Assembly: GCF_026210795.1 (NCBI RefSeq)
Contig: NC_089442.1
Location: forward strand, 310,001 to 374,000
From: Rhizophagus irregularis
Taxonomy: Eukaryota > Glomeromycota > Glomeromycetes > Glomerales > Glomeraceae
DNA: 64,000 nt
Reading direction: 5' to 3'
This document shows positions 46,630 to 58,840 of the stretch, in pieces (the first letter of the stretch is position 1; each line of letters begins with the position of its first letter). The position numbers and the translations under genes are program-made. A model generated the notes under the pieces. That model saw only the letters and a list, made by a program, of their open reading frames with translations. It was not told the origin of the DNA and did not search any database.

Positions 46630-48858
46630 CTAATCTATGTCAAATTCTAGTTCTCTCGAAATGTAATCTATAGAAAAGAAATTTAGTATTCATCTAAAAC
46701 TTAATATCTAATATTACATTTATTTATCTATTACCTTTTGAAGAATAAATAGATGAAATAGATGAACATTCAGATATATAAGGGCTTAATGATCTACTTG
46801 TATAAATAGCCTTTGGATGAGGTACTTCACTAAACTCGGGTCCAAGTTTCTTTGAACTAATTAACTCTTCTCTTTTTATCTCAGCTTGGTCAAATTGTTC
46901 AATATTTTTGCCTAATAAATACCAACTAACCAAAGTATCATGAATATCTTTTATGCAAGGTCTTTCTTTAGGATCAGGATTCCAACAATTTTTCATTAAA
47001 TTAGCAAAACATTCGGGTGTATCTTCTGTAATTTCAGGTCGTTTTCCGTCAAGAATTTTAAGAATTAAATTGACATCATGCTCAACATTAGCAAAAGGTT
47101 TACAACCTGCTGTAAGTTCCCACATAATCATACCCATACTATAAACATCTGATTCTTTAGAAAATGAAGATCCTTTAAATATTTCTGGTGCAATATAAGG
47201 TATTACTCCATATATTTCATTATTTGAAGTGTTATTTGCAGGTTGTGCTAATCCTAAGTCTGCAATTATCCATTTATTGTTATTATAATTATTATTATTC
47301 GGCTCACATAATATGTTTCCACTATGAAAATCTCGATGTGTGTAATCTGCATGATGAATAATTTCAAGTCTAAAATAAGAAAATAATTAATAAAATAGAA
47401 ATTATATAAATAAATGTAATAAATAAAATATACAGTGTAAATACCCTTCCGAAATTTTCCATAAAGTATCTAATTTTTTGTTCCACGTAATTTTTGTAAA
47501 ATTTTTTTGTATCCAATTATGTAAATCTCCTCTTGATGCATATTGCATAACTAATATATAATTGTCAAATTTAGGATCTCTTGTAAAACCATAAATTTTA
47601 ATAATATTGCGATTAAATTTACGACAACATTGACTTGATTCCAACTATAAATTTCAATATAAAGGATTAAAATTATATTCTTTTTTATGAATACTTAAAA
47701 ATAATATAAATATTGTAATATACTTACCTCATTTAAAAAGTATTTGCTAATACCTTGAGAATTTATAAATTTTTTTAAAATGACAGTTTCATTATTATAT
47801 CTCATTCTCGATTTTGAAATACCATCATTATCCATTATTGGGCCATCTAGCCAAGTTGATAGATATATAATACCAAATCCTCCTCTTGCTATTTCTTTTA
47901 CATTTGTAAATTGAGAATATGGTATCCATTCCATTAATATTTCTGCTTTATCGCTCGAATGATAGAATCTTTCATAAATAGAGTGAAATGATTCATACGG
48001 TATGAAATAATTGTCAATATACAATATCCAATCAGTATACTCAGTTAAGTTCAATTGATTGTAGATTACACGTCTTGAATTAGCAAGAACATCATCTAAA
48101 TAACTGTTTCCACTGTTATCAAAAATAATAAAAGATACTCTCTTGCATTTTTTACATTGTGATTGGTTTGTAATTCCAAAAATAATATTTGTTGTTAAAC
48201 AATATCTACATCCGATATAAAATGTAAAACAATTCTCACAATACTTTTGACAGTCTGATGTAAATTTTAATAACATTTTACAGCAAGATTTACATCTACT
48301 AATATTCAGCCAACACGGGAAGTAAAGAACTGTGATACGCTTTTTAGTCAAAGTTGATTCTATACATTCAGAAGAAAATAAATAACAATCTGTGCACAAT
48401 TTGAACTCATCCTTATCATAAATAGTATTGTTATTAGAATAAGTTTTACCACATTGTCTACAATATTTCTCGAATGATTCTGCAAAATATCTCCTTTCGA
48501 TTGAATAATTTCCAGAATAATACATATCATTACGATCATTAGGTATTTGCTTAAAACAAAATATATGGCATTCTTGAATATTTTGTGGTTTCTTTGTCAT
48601 ATTTATTTCATGCTTACTGTAATATAATTTGTTAGTTACGTCCAAATATAAATTATTATCTGTTATATTTGCGAGATAACACGATAAGCATTTTTTGCAA
48701 TAGTATTGATAACTAGTTGTTATAGCATATGTATTTCCACAATGAATACAATTGCGATCGTCTGCATTAAATGAAACAAATGAAATCGGTACGGGACTAG
48801 ATTTTAATTTTGGTGTTGGATCGAAAGAATCATCATTTGATATCTTTATAAGTTTCAT
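46630..48858 (-). CDS. Kinase with four zinc-ribbon-like CxxC pairs
   Basis: Exons 48858-47728, 47644-47445, 47369-46735 and 46667-46630 give 667 residues. The N-terminal 240 residues hold four CxxC...CxxC units (Cys 37/40-54/57, 133/136-155/158, 189/192-207/210, 217/220-235/238), far longer than the single ribbon of its relatives. The kinase domain follows with glycine loop ARGGFGIIY (324-332), lysine 362 (VILKK), a canonical HRD in HRDFHSGN (455-462), DLG (481-483), APEIFKG and CWNPDPKERP, then the HPKAIYTSR motif. It is the only member here with a true HRD. The protein ends EFDID at a TAG next to a donor-like GT, with Ser-rich tail exons stranded downstream, so recent C-terminal shortening is likely. 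Intron phases match the other kinases. Confidence 0.8.
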
Positions 48859-49454
48859 TTTTATTATGTTATGTGTTATAAATCATTATAAAAAAAAATT
48901 GGAAAATTACAAGCATATTTATAATTTATCTAATTTTTTTTTTAAAAAAAAAATTAGTAACGCGTTTATTAATTATGCATATATTACAAAATACATAACT
49001 ATACAAACACTTAGAAAATAATTTATCTGATTTAAAAGATAGAACTTTCTGTTTGTGCTATGGAAAGTATTTCTAGATCTTCCATATGCATAGAATTTAA
49101 GAATTTACCATTGTACTACAGAAAGTATTTTATCAGAAGAATTACTAATTGATTAAATAATATGAAATTTTTTTTTTTGCATTTTATACAAACCCGTTTA
49201 ACTATATCAGTGTATTTTTGATTGTAATATTTCCAAAAAAGCAATAAATTAATTATTCTTGTTTAAAAATGTATTCATGAATTTAAAATAGTATTTAATA
49301 ATTAGTTAACATCAGTAATTTTTGAATATTTTTAATTTAATTTAACTATCAAAATTTAAAAATATTAAGAAAATTATTCTAATATATTGGATATTTAATT
49401 TATTTTTATTTTTATTTTTTTATTAAGTTAGGGCTATTGAAATTATTCATATCA
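48859..49454. other. AT-rich intergenic DNA
   Basis: Upstream region of the minus-strand kinase. No gene or repeat recognised. Confidence 0.45.
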
Positions 49455-49605
49455 TAACGTGTGATAGACACGTGAAATAATTCGAAAATTCAAAATTCAG
49501 AAATTCGAAGATCGCTTAATCAAATTTAGCTAGTAGATTTTCAAACAAATGATATACAAGTTCATATTAAAATCAGCCGCGTACGCCATTGTTTTTATTA
49601 ATAAC
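49455..49605 (+). repeat. Duplicated promoter segment, copy 1
   Basis: It shares CACGTGAAAT, ATTCGAAAATTC, TCGCTTAAT and ATTAAAATCAGCCGC, with TACGCCATTG and a final ATG, in the same order as 61857-62012. Both copies end at the ATG of a broken kinase gene, so this is a promoter carried along in gene duplications. The CACGTG is an E-box-like site. Confidence 0.6.
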
Positions 49606-49700
49606 ATGCCAAGAAAACTTGTACGTATAAACAACGAGAAATTGGAAAGAAGTTATAGAATATGTTCCTTACAATCGCTTGAGAAATAAATATACGATAA
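49606..49700 (+). pseudogene. Kinase 5' fragment, decayed
   Basis: After a short start, the sequence reads NWKEVIEYVPYNRLRNKY, equivalent to the VIEWIPYNNLRN segment just before the glycine loop of the gene at 7665. The zinc ribbon has been deleted and nothing of the catalytic domain follows. A polyadenylation-like AATAAAG and A tract at 49860-49890 may mark the old 3' end. Confidence 0.6.
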
Positions 49701-51351
49701 CTTGTTTTAGTAAATGTTCAATATGCATGTTTAGTTTAGTCGTTACCTCGTTTTATTATACGAAGATTTTGGTGTGGAAAGATTTAGTTTAAACGTACGT
49801 TTTGCTAAATTTCAATGTATTTTTTGTATTAAATATGTAATATGTTCTTCTACATTTACTAATAAAGAAATACGTTTAAAAAAAAAAAACTTTGTTTTAG
49901 TATTATTAATAAGACTATTTTGTTAGATGGATTTAGTTCATTCAATTTATTTACATCACGTGACATTGAGTGATATTATTTACCTAACTCTAACATCCAG
50001 ACCTCCGCAGTAGTCACATGATATTCCGTAGTAATTTTGTATTCGAGCTACCCAAAGTCCTCAGAAGACAAAAAAAAGTGCAAGAAGCCATCTATCCACA
50101 ACTCCAAAAAAAAAAACCTTTGCCTACGCCAGCTTTTTAGGTATATTTTCTTTCAAACCCGGGTTTATTGCGACAACTTTTTGAACAACATATAACTTTG
50201 CGAAAAGAAAACATATCTCCTGGTAGCTAAACGAGTGAATAACCAGTTGGTAGTGTTAAAATATGAAATAATGACATCCCCATATTACTTATAAACTCTT
50301 CCGTCTTTTTTTCAACCCGTAAAATTTTTAGACAAATGATCGATGGAAAAAGTTCTAAAAGCTGTAAAAGTTTTTAAATGAGGTAAGTAATTTATATTTA
50401 TTTAAATAAGTTTTTTTTTTTTTAATAGTTAGTAACGCGTTCATTAATTATTTGATCTAGTCTTATGCAATCTATACTATAATAAACGCAAAAATAAAAA
50501 TAAATAGAAAAAAAACAAACCCGTAAATAAAGAATGACTAAACTGAACCTAACTAAAAAAAACAAGCCTACTTGTATATATTTTGCAGGGTAAAAATTAG
50601 GAAATAAAATTTGTTATAATGACTAAACCTATGCTAAATATTCAGATGGCGCCCAGCAGCCCCACGTCCCAGTTACAAATATCCCAACTATTTACCTTCA
50701 ACAAATTCGCCCTACAAAAAAGAAAAGTTAGTATTTTCTATCTTAACTTTTTATTTTTTATCGGAAAATTTTAAACGTGAAATCACGTGACTTCGATATT
50801 TAAGACGTAAAAGATCATCTATCTACTCCTTGCTCGCATCTCTTTATTATGTTTCCTCAATTTCTTTATCATTTCTTCCTTCCTTAATTCACTCGGCGAT
50901 GTATTTATTCTAAGTTACTTATAAATAAACTTATTCTAACAATATCCGGAGTTCGTTGCACCAGATTTGGCTTTTCCATTGCATTCTAGAAATTTCAAAT
51001 TATTAAATAATATTAAAAGTAGATATAACAAAATCTTGTTACTAAAATTCAAAACATAGCAAACTGATTTTAATATTGTAAATAAATTAAATAGTCTTAA
51101 TAAAAAACTTTTAATGAATAATATATTTATCATTCAATTACAAACTGATTTTATTTGTGAAAATAAATAACTTTACATATACTCTATAATCAGTGTTGAA
51201 CAATAACTTCATCAAGTAAAAAATATTTAATACCTTAAATATCAAAAATGAAAAACTTTAAACATTGCCTCAAATGTCACACTCAACTTTATATTTTATC
51301 TTATATGCAATGAAGGAGTATGACAATTAACAAAATTTGGGATATCTTTTT
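49701..51351. other. Intergenic DNA
   Basis: No supportable gene. On the minus strand, 50988-50940 follows an acceptor (TTTCTAG) and reads ECNGKAKSGATNSGYC before a stop, possibly the last exon of a small Cys-containing protein, but no first exon was found. A GC-rich patch (GGCGCCCAGCAGCCCCACG) lies near 50645. Confidence 0.4.
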
Positions 51352-54300
51352 TTATTTCTCTTCTAATTGTTGATTTTCAATTTCATCTGATATCCTACAA
51401 AATAAATAATGCTTATTACCAAATTTCTTTATATAAAAAAAATAATAATAAATTAGTATAACATACTTTCCAAAATCAACAATTTCCACTGAATTATTAT
51501 CAATATTGTCATATTTTGGAAGTTCTTTGGTAAATGGATTAAGTAATCGAGAAGTATAATATGCTTTTGGATGATGGTTAGTTAATTGGCTATTTGAAAA
51601 ATTTGCTTTTCTATATTCATCTGCTTCTTCAATTTGCTTTTTAATTTCTTCATCATCCACAAAAGTAAATGACCCAATCAATTCAGCTATTTCATTAGCA
51701 CTTGGCCTATTATTTGGATTTGAATCCCAACACCTTTTCATTAAATCAATATAAAATTTGGGAGCTTCTTTTTCATTTATTTCAGGTCTAATTCCATTAC
51801 ATATATTTAATGCTAAAGTATTATCATGAGAAAAATTTGCAAAAGGTTGTTTTTTGGTTGCTACAAAATACATAATCATACCAAAACTATATATATCTGC
51901 TGCTTGACTATAAGGTTTCCCCCTTAATACTTCAGGAGCTACATAAGGCATAACTCCATAAATCTTTGTTTCATCTATATTACCAACTTCTCCACATAAT
52001 CCCATATCTGAAATATATATATGACTAGTCAAATTTCCAGAACTAGAACCATAAGTAGTATAATCCCCAAACGATAATAATATATTTCCTGTATGAAAAT
52101 CATGATGAACCATTTTATTTTTATGAATATTTTCAAGACCTTCAATAATATGTGTTAATACCAATAATCTTTCAAACCAATACCAATCTATATTAATATA
52201 ACTATAATTACTAATATCCCCGCCATCTGCATAATCAAGAACCATAACATAATCTTTTGTATCTGGATTTTGTGATATTCCATATAAACTAAGAATTCTA
52301 TCATAATTTTTAATAGAATACCCTTTAACCTATTAAAGATAATAAATATGCATTAAAAAGTCATTTAGTTAAATATAATAAATTTAAAGAAAAAATGAAT
52401 TCATACCTCGTTCAAAAATTCATTATTGATATTTTGTGAATTATTTAAACACTTTAAAGCAACTTTCTTATTAGGGTTTCTTTTTAACTCTCTTTGATTT
52501 TCAACATATTGCAATGGACCATCTTTCCATATTGCCGAATATACTATAGCAAACCCACCTTCACCTATTTTGTTAATATTATGAAACTGACTATATGGTA
52601 TCCATTCAACTATTATATCACTACAATTATTAATTTTAAATTGCATTTGTTGAATAAAATGATCAATTTCTTTATTTCCACTAGTCCAACTTGTAAAATT
52701 TTGTTTTAAATTATTTATTTGGCATGATTTACACCAATTATCATTTATACTTGTATATATTTCACCACAGTTCTTACAAAAACCATCTTTAAGTACTACA
52801 ATATAATCTTTTGTTTTTGGATTTTGAGATATTCCATATATATTAAGGATTTCATCACTATTACTAATTGTATATTTTTTAATCTAATAAAAATAAAAAA
52901 TTATATTAATCAAGTAATTGAATTAAATTCAAGTGAAAAAAAGAATAAATTCATACCTCATTTAAAAGTTCATTGATAATATCTTGCGAGTTACACAAAT
53001 ATTTTAAAATAACCTTTTCATTAGGTAACCTAAAGTTTGTTCCATTACCATATACTAATAAACCTTCCTCCCATATTGCTGAACATATTATAAATAGATC
53101 ATCTTTATTACTTATCTCTTTAATGTTATTAAATTGATTATATGATATCCATTCAACAATTATATCACTACTTTCATCAATTTTTAATTGCATTTCCCTA
53201 ATTATTTCATCAATTTCTTTATTTCCACTAGTCCAGTTTGTAAAATTTTGTTTTAAATTATTTATTTGACATGGTGTGCACCATAAACTGCTTGGTTTAC
53301 CACAATTTTTACAACAATTTTTAAGAACTATAATATAATCTTTTGTATCTGGATTTTGAGATATTCCATATACATTATATATATTCTAAATATCATTAAA
53401 TTTATATGATTTGATCAGTTAATATATTAAATAAAAAAATTTATATAAAAAAAAATTTTAATTAAAATAAATCTGTACCTCATTTAAAAATTCATTAAAT
53501 TCATTAAATTCATTAGCAATATTCTGTAAACCATAAAAATATTTTAAAAAAATTCTTTCAGTAAGTAATTCTCTTACCAACTTATTTCTATAGTACGTTA
53601 ATGGACCTCTTTTCCATATTGCTGAACATACTACAGAAGAACCATTTTTGCTTAATTCCTTGATATCATTAAATTGGTTATATGGTATCCATTCAACTAT
53701 TGTATCATAAATATGATCAATTTTTAATTGCATTTCTTGAATAAAATTATCAATATTTTCATTTCCACTGGTCCAATTTACAAAATTTTTTCTTAAATTA
53801 TTTGCTTGACATGATTTGCACCATTTATCAGTTACAATTGTATATATTTTATTACAATTTTCACAATAATTATTATCAAGAACTATAATGTAATCTTTTG
53901 TATCCTGATTTTGGGATATTCCAAACATGCTATGAGACCTACGTTTTTTAATAGAGAATTCTTTAACAATCTGTTTAAATAAAAAAAAATATTACTATAT
54001 TGAAAAAAAAAATATATTTTATGAAAAAAAAACTTTTTACCTCATTTAAAAGTTTATTTGTAATATTTTGTGAATTATGTAAAGATTTTAAAGTAACTTT
54101 TTTATCAGGTATCCTTTTTAATATTCCATAATATTTATCATTTTGTAATGGTCCATTTTTCCATATAGCTGAATATATTGTAGTAGAACCAATTTCACCT
54201 ATTTCTTTACTAATATTATCAAATTGATCATATGATATCCATTCAACTATTATGTCACTCCATTTACTTATTTTAAATTGCATTTCTTGAATGAAATGAT

Positions 54301-56102
54301 CTATTTTTTCATTTCCACTAACTTCATATGAAAAATATTTTTTGAAATTATTTAATTGACAGGTTTTACACCATTTTTTCTCTACATTTGTATATATTTC
54401 ACCACAATTCTCACAAAAACCATCTTGAAGTACTATAATATAATCTTTTGTATCTGGATTTTGAGATATTCCATATATATTTAAAAGTTTATTATGAATA
54501 CTTTTATTAATAGGATATGATTTAATCTGTTATAAAAATTTATAATAAATAAATGTTTAAAATAAACTAATAATAAATTAATTAAAATTTCATACCTCAT
54601 TAAAAAATTCATTATTAAGAACTTGTGAATTATACAAACATTTTAAAACAACTTCTTTATTAGGTATTCTTTTTAACTCTTCATTATCATATTTATAAAC
54701 ATATTGTAACGGACCATCTTTCCAGATCGCCGAATAAACTGCAGTAAAATCACTTTTGCTTATTTCTTTAATATTATTAAATTGGTTGTATGGTATCCAT
54801 TCGACTATTATATCATTCTGCTTATTTATTTTAATATGCTTTTCTTGAATGAACTCATCAATTTTTTTATTTCCACTAGTCCAGATTGCAAAATTTATTT
54901 TTAAATTATTTAAATAACATGGTTTACACCATTTATCAAATATATTTGTATATTTTTCACCACAATTATTACAATAACCATTATCAAGAACTGCAATATA
55001 ATCATTTGTATCTGGATTTTGAGATATTCCATATATATTTAAAAGTTTATTATGAATACTTATATCAATAGGATATGGTTTAATCTGTTAAATATAGAAA
55101 AGTTTATTATAATAAAGGTATTTTAATTATAAAAGTACCATAAATTACATACCTCAAATAAAAAATCATTGACGATATTTTGTAAATAATAAAAATGTTT
55201 TAAAGCAATTCTTTTGTTAGGTGCTCTTTTAAACTCTTTATAATTCTCATCATATTTTAATGGTCCATCTTTCCATATTGCTGAATATAATGCAGTAAAT
55301 TCACTTTTATTTATTTCTTTGATATCATTAAACTGATTATATGGTATCCATTCAATTATTATATCATTCTGATAGTCGATTTGTAATTGCATTTTTTGAA
55401 TGAATTCATCAATTTTTTCGTTTCCACTAGTCCAGTTTTCAAAATTATTTTTTAAATTATTTCTTTGACATGGTATACAGCATTCATCATCTTCATTTTC
55501 ATCACCACAGTTTAGACAATGTAAACCATCATTAAAAACTAAAATATAATATTTCGTATCTGGATTTTGAGAAATTCCATATATTTTAAGGTAATCATCT
55601 TTATCTCTTTCAATAGAATATAATTTGCTCTATTAAAATAAAAAATAAAAATTTATTATAATATATAATATTTAAAAGAGATTAAAAATTTTCATACCTC
55701 ATATAATAAATCATTGATGATATTTTGTAAATTATATAAACGTTTTAAAACAACTTCTTTATTAGGTACCCTTCTTAACTCTTCATAATGTTCATCATGT
55801 TGTAAAGGACCATCATTCCATATTGCTGAATATATTGTAGCAAAATTACTATTGCTTATTTCTTTGATATTATTAAATTGATTGTATGGTATCCATTCAA
55901 TTATTGTATCATCATATCTATCAAATATTAATTGTGTTTCTTGAATGAAATTATCAATTTTTTCATTTCCACTAGTCCAATTTGCAACATTTTTTACAAG
56001 ACTATTTACTTTATTTATTTGGCATGGTTTACACCATTTTTTTTCTATATCTGTATAAAAATCATTACAATTTTTACATTCAATATCATTTCGGGATGAC
56101 AT
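51352..56102 (-). CDS. Giant kinase with seven tandem zinc-ribbon/N-lobe modules and one C-lobe
   Basis: Nine minus-strand exons join in phase into 1386 residues: 56102-55698, 55629-55153, 55084-54596, 54526-54041, 53970-53479, 53385-52957, 52883-52407, 52329-51467 and 51394-51352. Introns are 68-93 nt and GT-AG. Exons 1-7 each encode a CxxC...CxxC ribbon, a (N/S)WTSGN-type linker, (I/V)EWI-x-Y-x-QF and kinase strands 1-3 ending NEV-type at a phase-0 intron. Exons 2-7 begin with the hinge phrase YGISQNPDTKDY that normally starts a kinase second exon. Glycine loops are lost in modules 1-6 (for example SNSNFATIYS, NKSEFTALYS) and intact only in module 7 (GEGGFAIVYS, about residue 1028), yet the strand-3 lysine is present in all seven. 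Exon 8 carries the sole C-lobe: HHDFHTGN, DMG, APEVLRG, CWDSNPNNRP and YTSRLL. Repeated ribbons suggest a multivalent scaffold. Exon 3 (55084-54596) has no internal ATG but is fully open. Confidence 0.8.
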
Positions 56103-56940
56103 GTTTGAATTTTTTTTTTTAAAAAAAAAATAAATAAATAAAATATTGTGATCGGCGTAATGAAAGATGAAACTTTAAAAAAGGTGGCAAACCAATGATA
56201 TGTTGCGAGTAATTAGCTCGTGTGATTGTCAAGATGAGTGACACAAGCAGAATTCGGCTACTAGTTTAACCGTCATCAAACTAACCAAAAAAAAAAATTA
56301 GTACAAAAGTTTTTGCTTTTAGTAAAAATAGTGATAATAAAAAATAGACTTATTTTAAAAATTTTATTTATAAAGATAATTGAACCGTATCTCGGAAAGT
56401 ATTAACAAAAAATAAATTAAATTAAAATAAATTAAATTATGTAACAAAAAGCTAAACTTAATTAATATTTGATTTGAAAAAGACTTACTTGCTAACTAAC
56501 TTTTAATCTTTCAATCTTTGAATTTTTATAATAACTTTTTAATATATATAGTAGTATATGTTCTTAACACCATTATCAATTAAGAACTGTATTAAAAATT
56601 TATTGCATTGTAAAATTTCATAATTCTTTAGCATAAAGAAAAGAATGCCAAAAATCTTGTGAAATGTTGTCTAACTTTTTTTGGAGTAATTTTATATTTT
56701 ACATCACTCTGAGTTTCAAGATTTTTCATTTCAGTATTTTGAGTTTCGGCTTATTAAGTGTCGAGTTATACCATTTTGGTACATCCGATTTTTTGGGATT
56801 TTGAGTGTCAGGATATTGTGCCGTTTGGATTCTGAGCTTCAGCCCTATAAAAAAAATTCTGGAAAAACTCCGATAAATGATCATTTTTGTAGTTTTGTGA
56901 AGAAAATCAGACACGTGATCATTTTTCTGAAAAATTTTAT
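56103..56940. other. Upstream region of the giant kinase gene and intergenic DNA
   Basis: A T/A tract lies just before the start codon. A GATCGGC motif (56153) and a CCAAT-type sequence (about 56191) lie 50-90 bases upstream on the gene's side. 56715-56830 has repeated phrases of the type TTTTGAGT-TTC and TTTTGGGATTTTGAGTGTC. No gene. Confidence 0.4.
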
Positions 56941-57285
56941 ATGCCACGATTTTGTACCAAACCCGTTCATCGATCTCATTTATTTGATGGTAAAATTCCA
57001 ACTAACAACTTAAATGGTAATGATGAACAACGAGTAAAAATACCATGGTGTAAAAATTCAAAAATATTATTAGGATTAGATTACAATAATAATCGTAAAA
57101 GGATCAAGTTTTTAGACGAAACTGATATTTGTTAAACATTAATGAGTAAAATTACAACAGTAGATGTTGATTTTAATGAAACAATTGATCAGTTTAAGAT
57201 GAAAATCCATATCAACATAACAGATAAATATTTTTTTGCCGGTAAATTACTGGGAAAAAATATGTTACATATGAATTATTAGATA
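56941..57285 (+). pseudogene. Ubiquitin-like domain gene relic
   Basis: The frame from 56941 reads FDGKIPTNNLNGNDEQRVKI and ILLGLDYNNNRKRIKFLDET, then a TAA (57133). It continues in frame as MSKITTVDVDFNETIDQFKM, later YFFAGKLLG and LHMNY. The spacing of E-T-I-D-x-F-K-x-K-I, F-A-G-K-x-L and x-x-Y matches the ubiquitin fold (compare ETIENVKAKI, FAGKQL, SDYN in ubiquitin). The loop between the two halves is shortened and a stop follows, so it is non-functional. Confidence 0.45.
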
Positions 57286-57794
57286 ATAATAATATTTTAA
57301 TTCCTTTTGCATCCTTGTATTCTTTTTGCTTTTTAACATGGGATGTATTAATTTAGAAATAAAATTTTATAAACTATGGTACATAAAAAAAGTGAATAAA
57401 ATAACGATAATAATATTAAAATGGTTACTGAATTACTTTATCTGTTATTTATTTTTGAAATTTATAAGATATAAGTTAAATTTTAATAAAGTAAATCAAT
57501 ATAAAGCAAGAATATTTTTACATTAGATAAAAATAATTTTTTTTTTGGACAAATGGTTATTGGAAGTGGCGCATGGGATCATTGATCATTTCCTAGTTAA
57601 TATAATATTGTTGGTAAATAAAAAATTACGAATAGATTGAATAAATTGGTAGTCTTAAATACTTGTAATCTTAAAATATTCTGTAAAAAAAAAATCCAAT
57701 GAACTATTATAGATTCTGATTTATTTCTACAGTTTTAAATGTTGTTGCTTCAATGTGTTAATAATTATGTATTATCAATCAAAATATTAAACTA
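57286..57794. other. AT-rich intergenic DNA
   Basis: No gene recognised; a 66-codon open frame near 57326 has no ATG start or domain. Confidence 0.4.
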
Positions 57795-57940
57795 TTAAGC
57801 AATGGAAAGAAAAGTCGTTACATTAAAACAATTTATTTTAGAACGCCTTGTTCACCAAAATACTTTCTATTATTGATATATTTAGAGTACCTAAAGCTTA
57901 CAATTGAAAATCGTTTGTATTCAGAATCAATACTCGATCA
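57795..57940 (+). pseudogene. F-box/LRR gene fragment
   Basis: It reads SRYIKTIYFRTPCSPKYFLL, then LIYLEYLKLTIENR. This aligns with TLIKLIIAQVLLSPKFFSSL plus TNLVYLKFIS of the F-box pseudogene at 44736 and with the matching part of the gene at 4124. Only this central LRR piece survives. Confidence 0.6.
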
Positions 57941-58593
57941 TTGACTGGTTCTAATTAGAATTCGTATCCATTCATCCGGATATCAAAATACTTTTGCAGA
58001 GTAATTCGGTCAAAATTTATAATTCCGACCAGAATTATGACTCGATAAAACAATTTTAGTGATACCCGGTCCACTCAAGAAGGAAATTCTCAAAGACGCA
58101 ATGTCCTTTTAAGTGATCGTATATAATAATTTCTGTAAAAGGAAAATTTTAACATTTTCACACCGTCAGTGGATTTGTTCAATCCGGATATCCAAATATC
58201 CATAGATATCCGCTTTTTAACGGATAACGGATTGGAACTCTAGGCTTATAATCGATATGTACTCAAGCGCTGCATTAATAGTAGTAAAATAACTCCACTG
58301 CATGCTAATAATAAACCATTAGTAAATCTAAAAAATTGGGTTGTTTGTTATATTTAATATGCAGGTAACATAAAATTTTGGTTATACCATAATGATAAAT
58401 TCATTAAAATCTTAAAAACAAATTAAATCTCGCGTTTATGCGTATTTTATAAAACATTTTTTTTTTATTTAAAATTTTTCAAAAAAAAGAGTAAAAAAAA
58501 TTTGTTTGATAAAGATATTATTATTATTATAAGTATTGACTATAAAATTACTAAGCACAAATGTTATAAGTAATCGGGGAACTGTGGATATCA
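57941..58593. other. Intergenic DNA with GGATATCC-type repeats
   Basis: 57970-57990 and 58176-58235 contain several copies of ATCCGGATATC / GGATATCC and a palindromic run of such words. 58022-58036 (CCGACCAGAATTATG) resembles short phrases at 12860 and 35790. Probably fragments of miniature elements. Confidence 0.4.
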
Positions 58594-58624
58594 ATGATTT
58601 TCACGGCGCAGCCGTGAAAATCAT
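58594..58624. repeat. Perfect 31-base hairpin
   Basis: ATGATTTTCACGGC and its exact reverse complement GCCGTGAAAATCAT are separated by only GCA. It is isolated and much more GC-rich than its surroundings, about 215 bases beyond the 3' end of the Cys-rich secreted gene. It may be a transposon remnant or an RNA hairpin. Confidence 0.8.
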
Positions 58625-58840
58625 GACTCCATGAAATAACTACGGTATCCCTACATAAAGTCCTTTTAATAAACTTATTATTTTGACTAATAATGATAGA
58701 CTTTTTATTCCAATATTGATAGACTTTTACCCATCTCTTTAAATAAACACCACCCGTGAGAATATCAAGAAAAAAATCACAAATTTTAACTAGGAACCGT
58801 GGGATAATAATAAATAATGCACATCACAAAATTAATTTGT

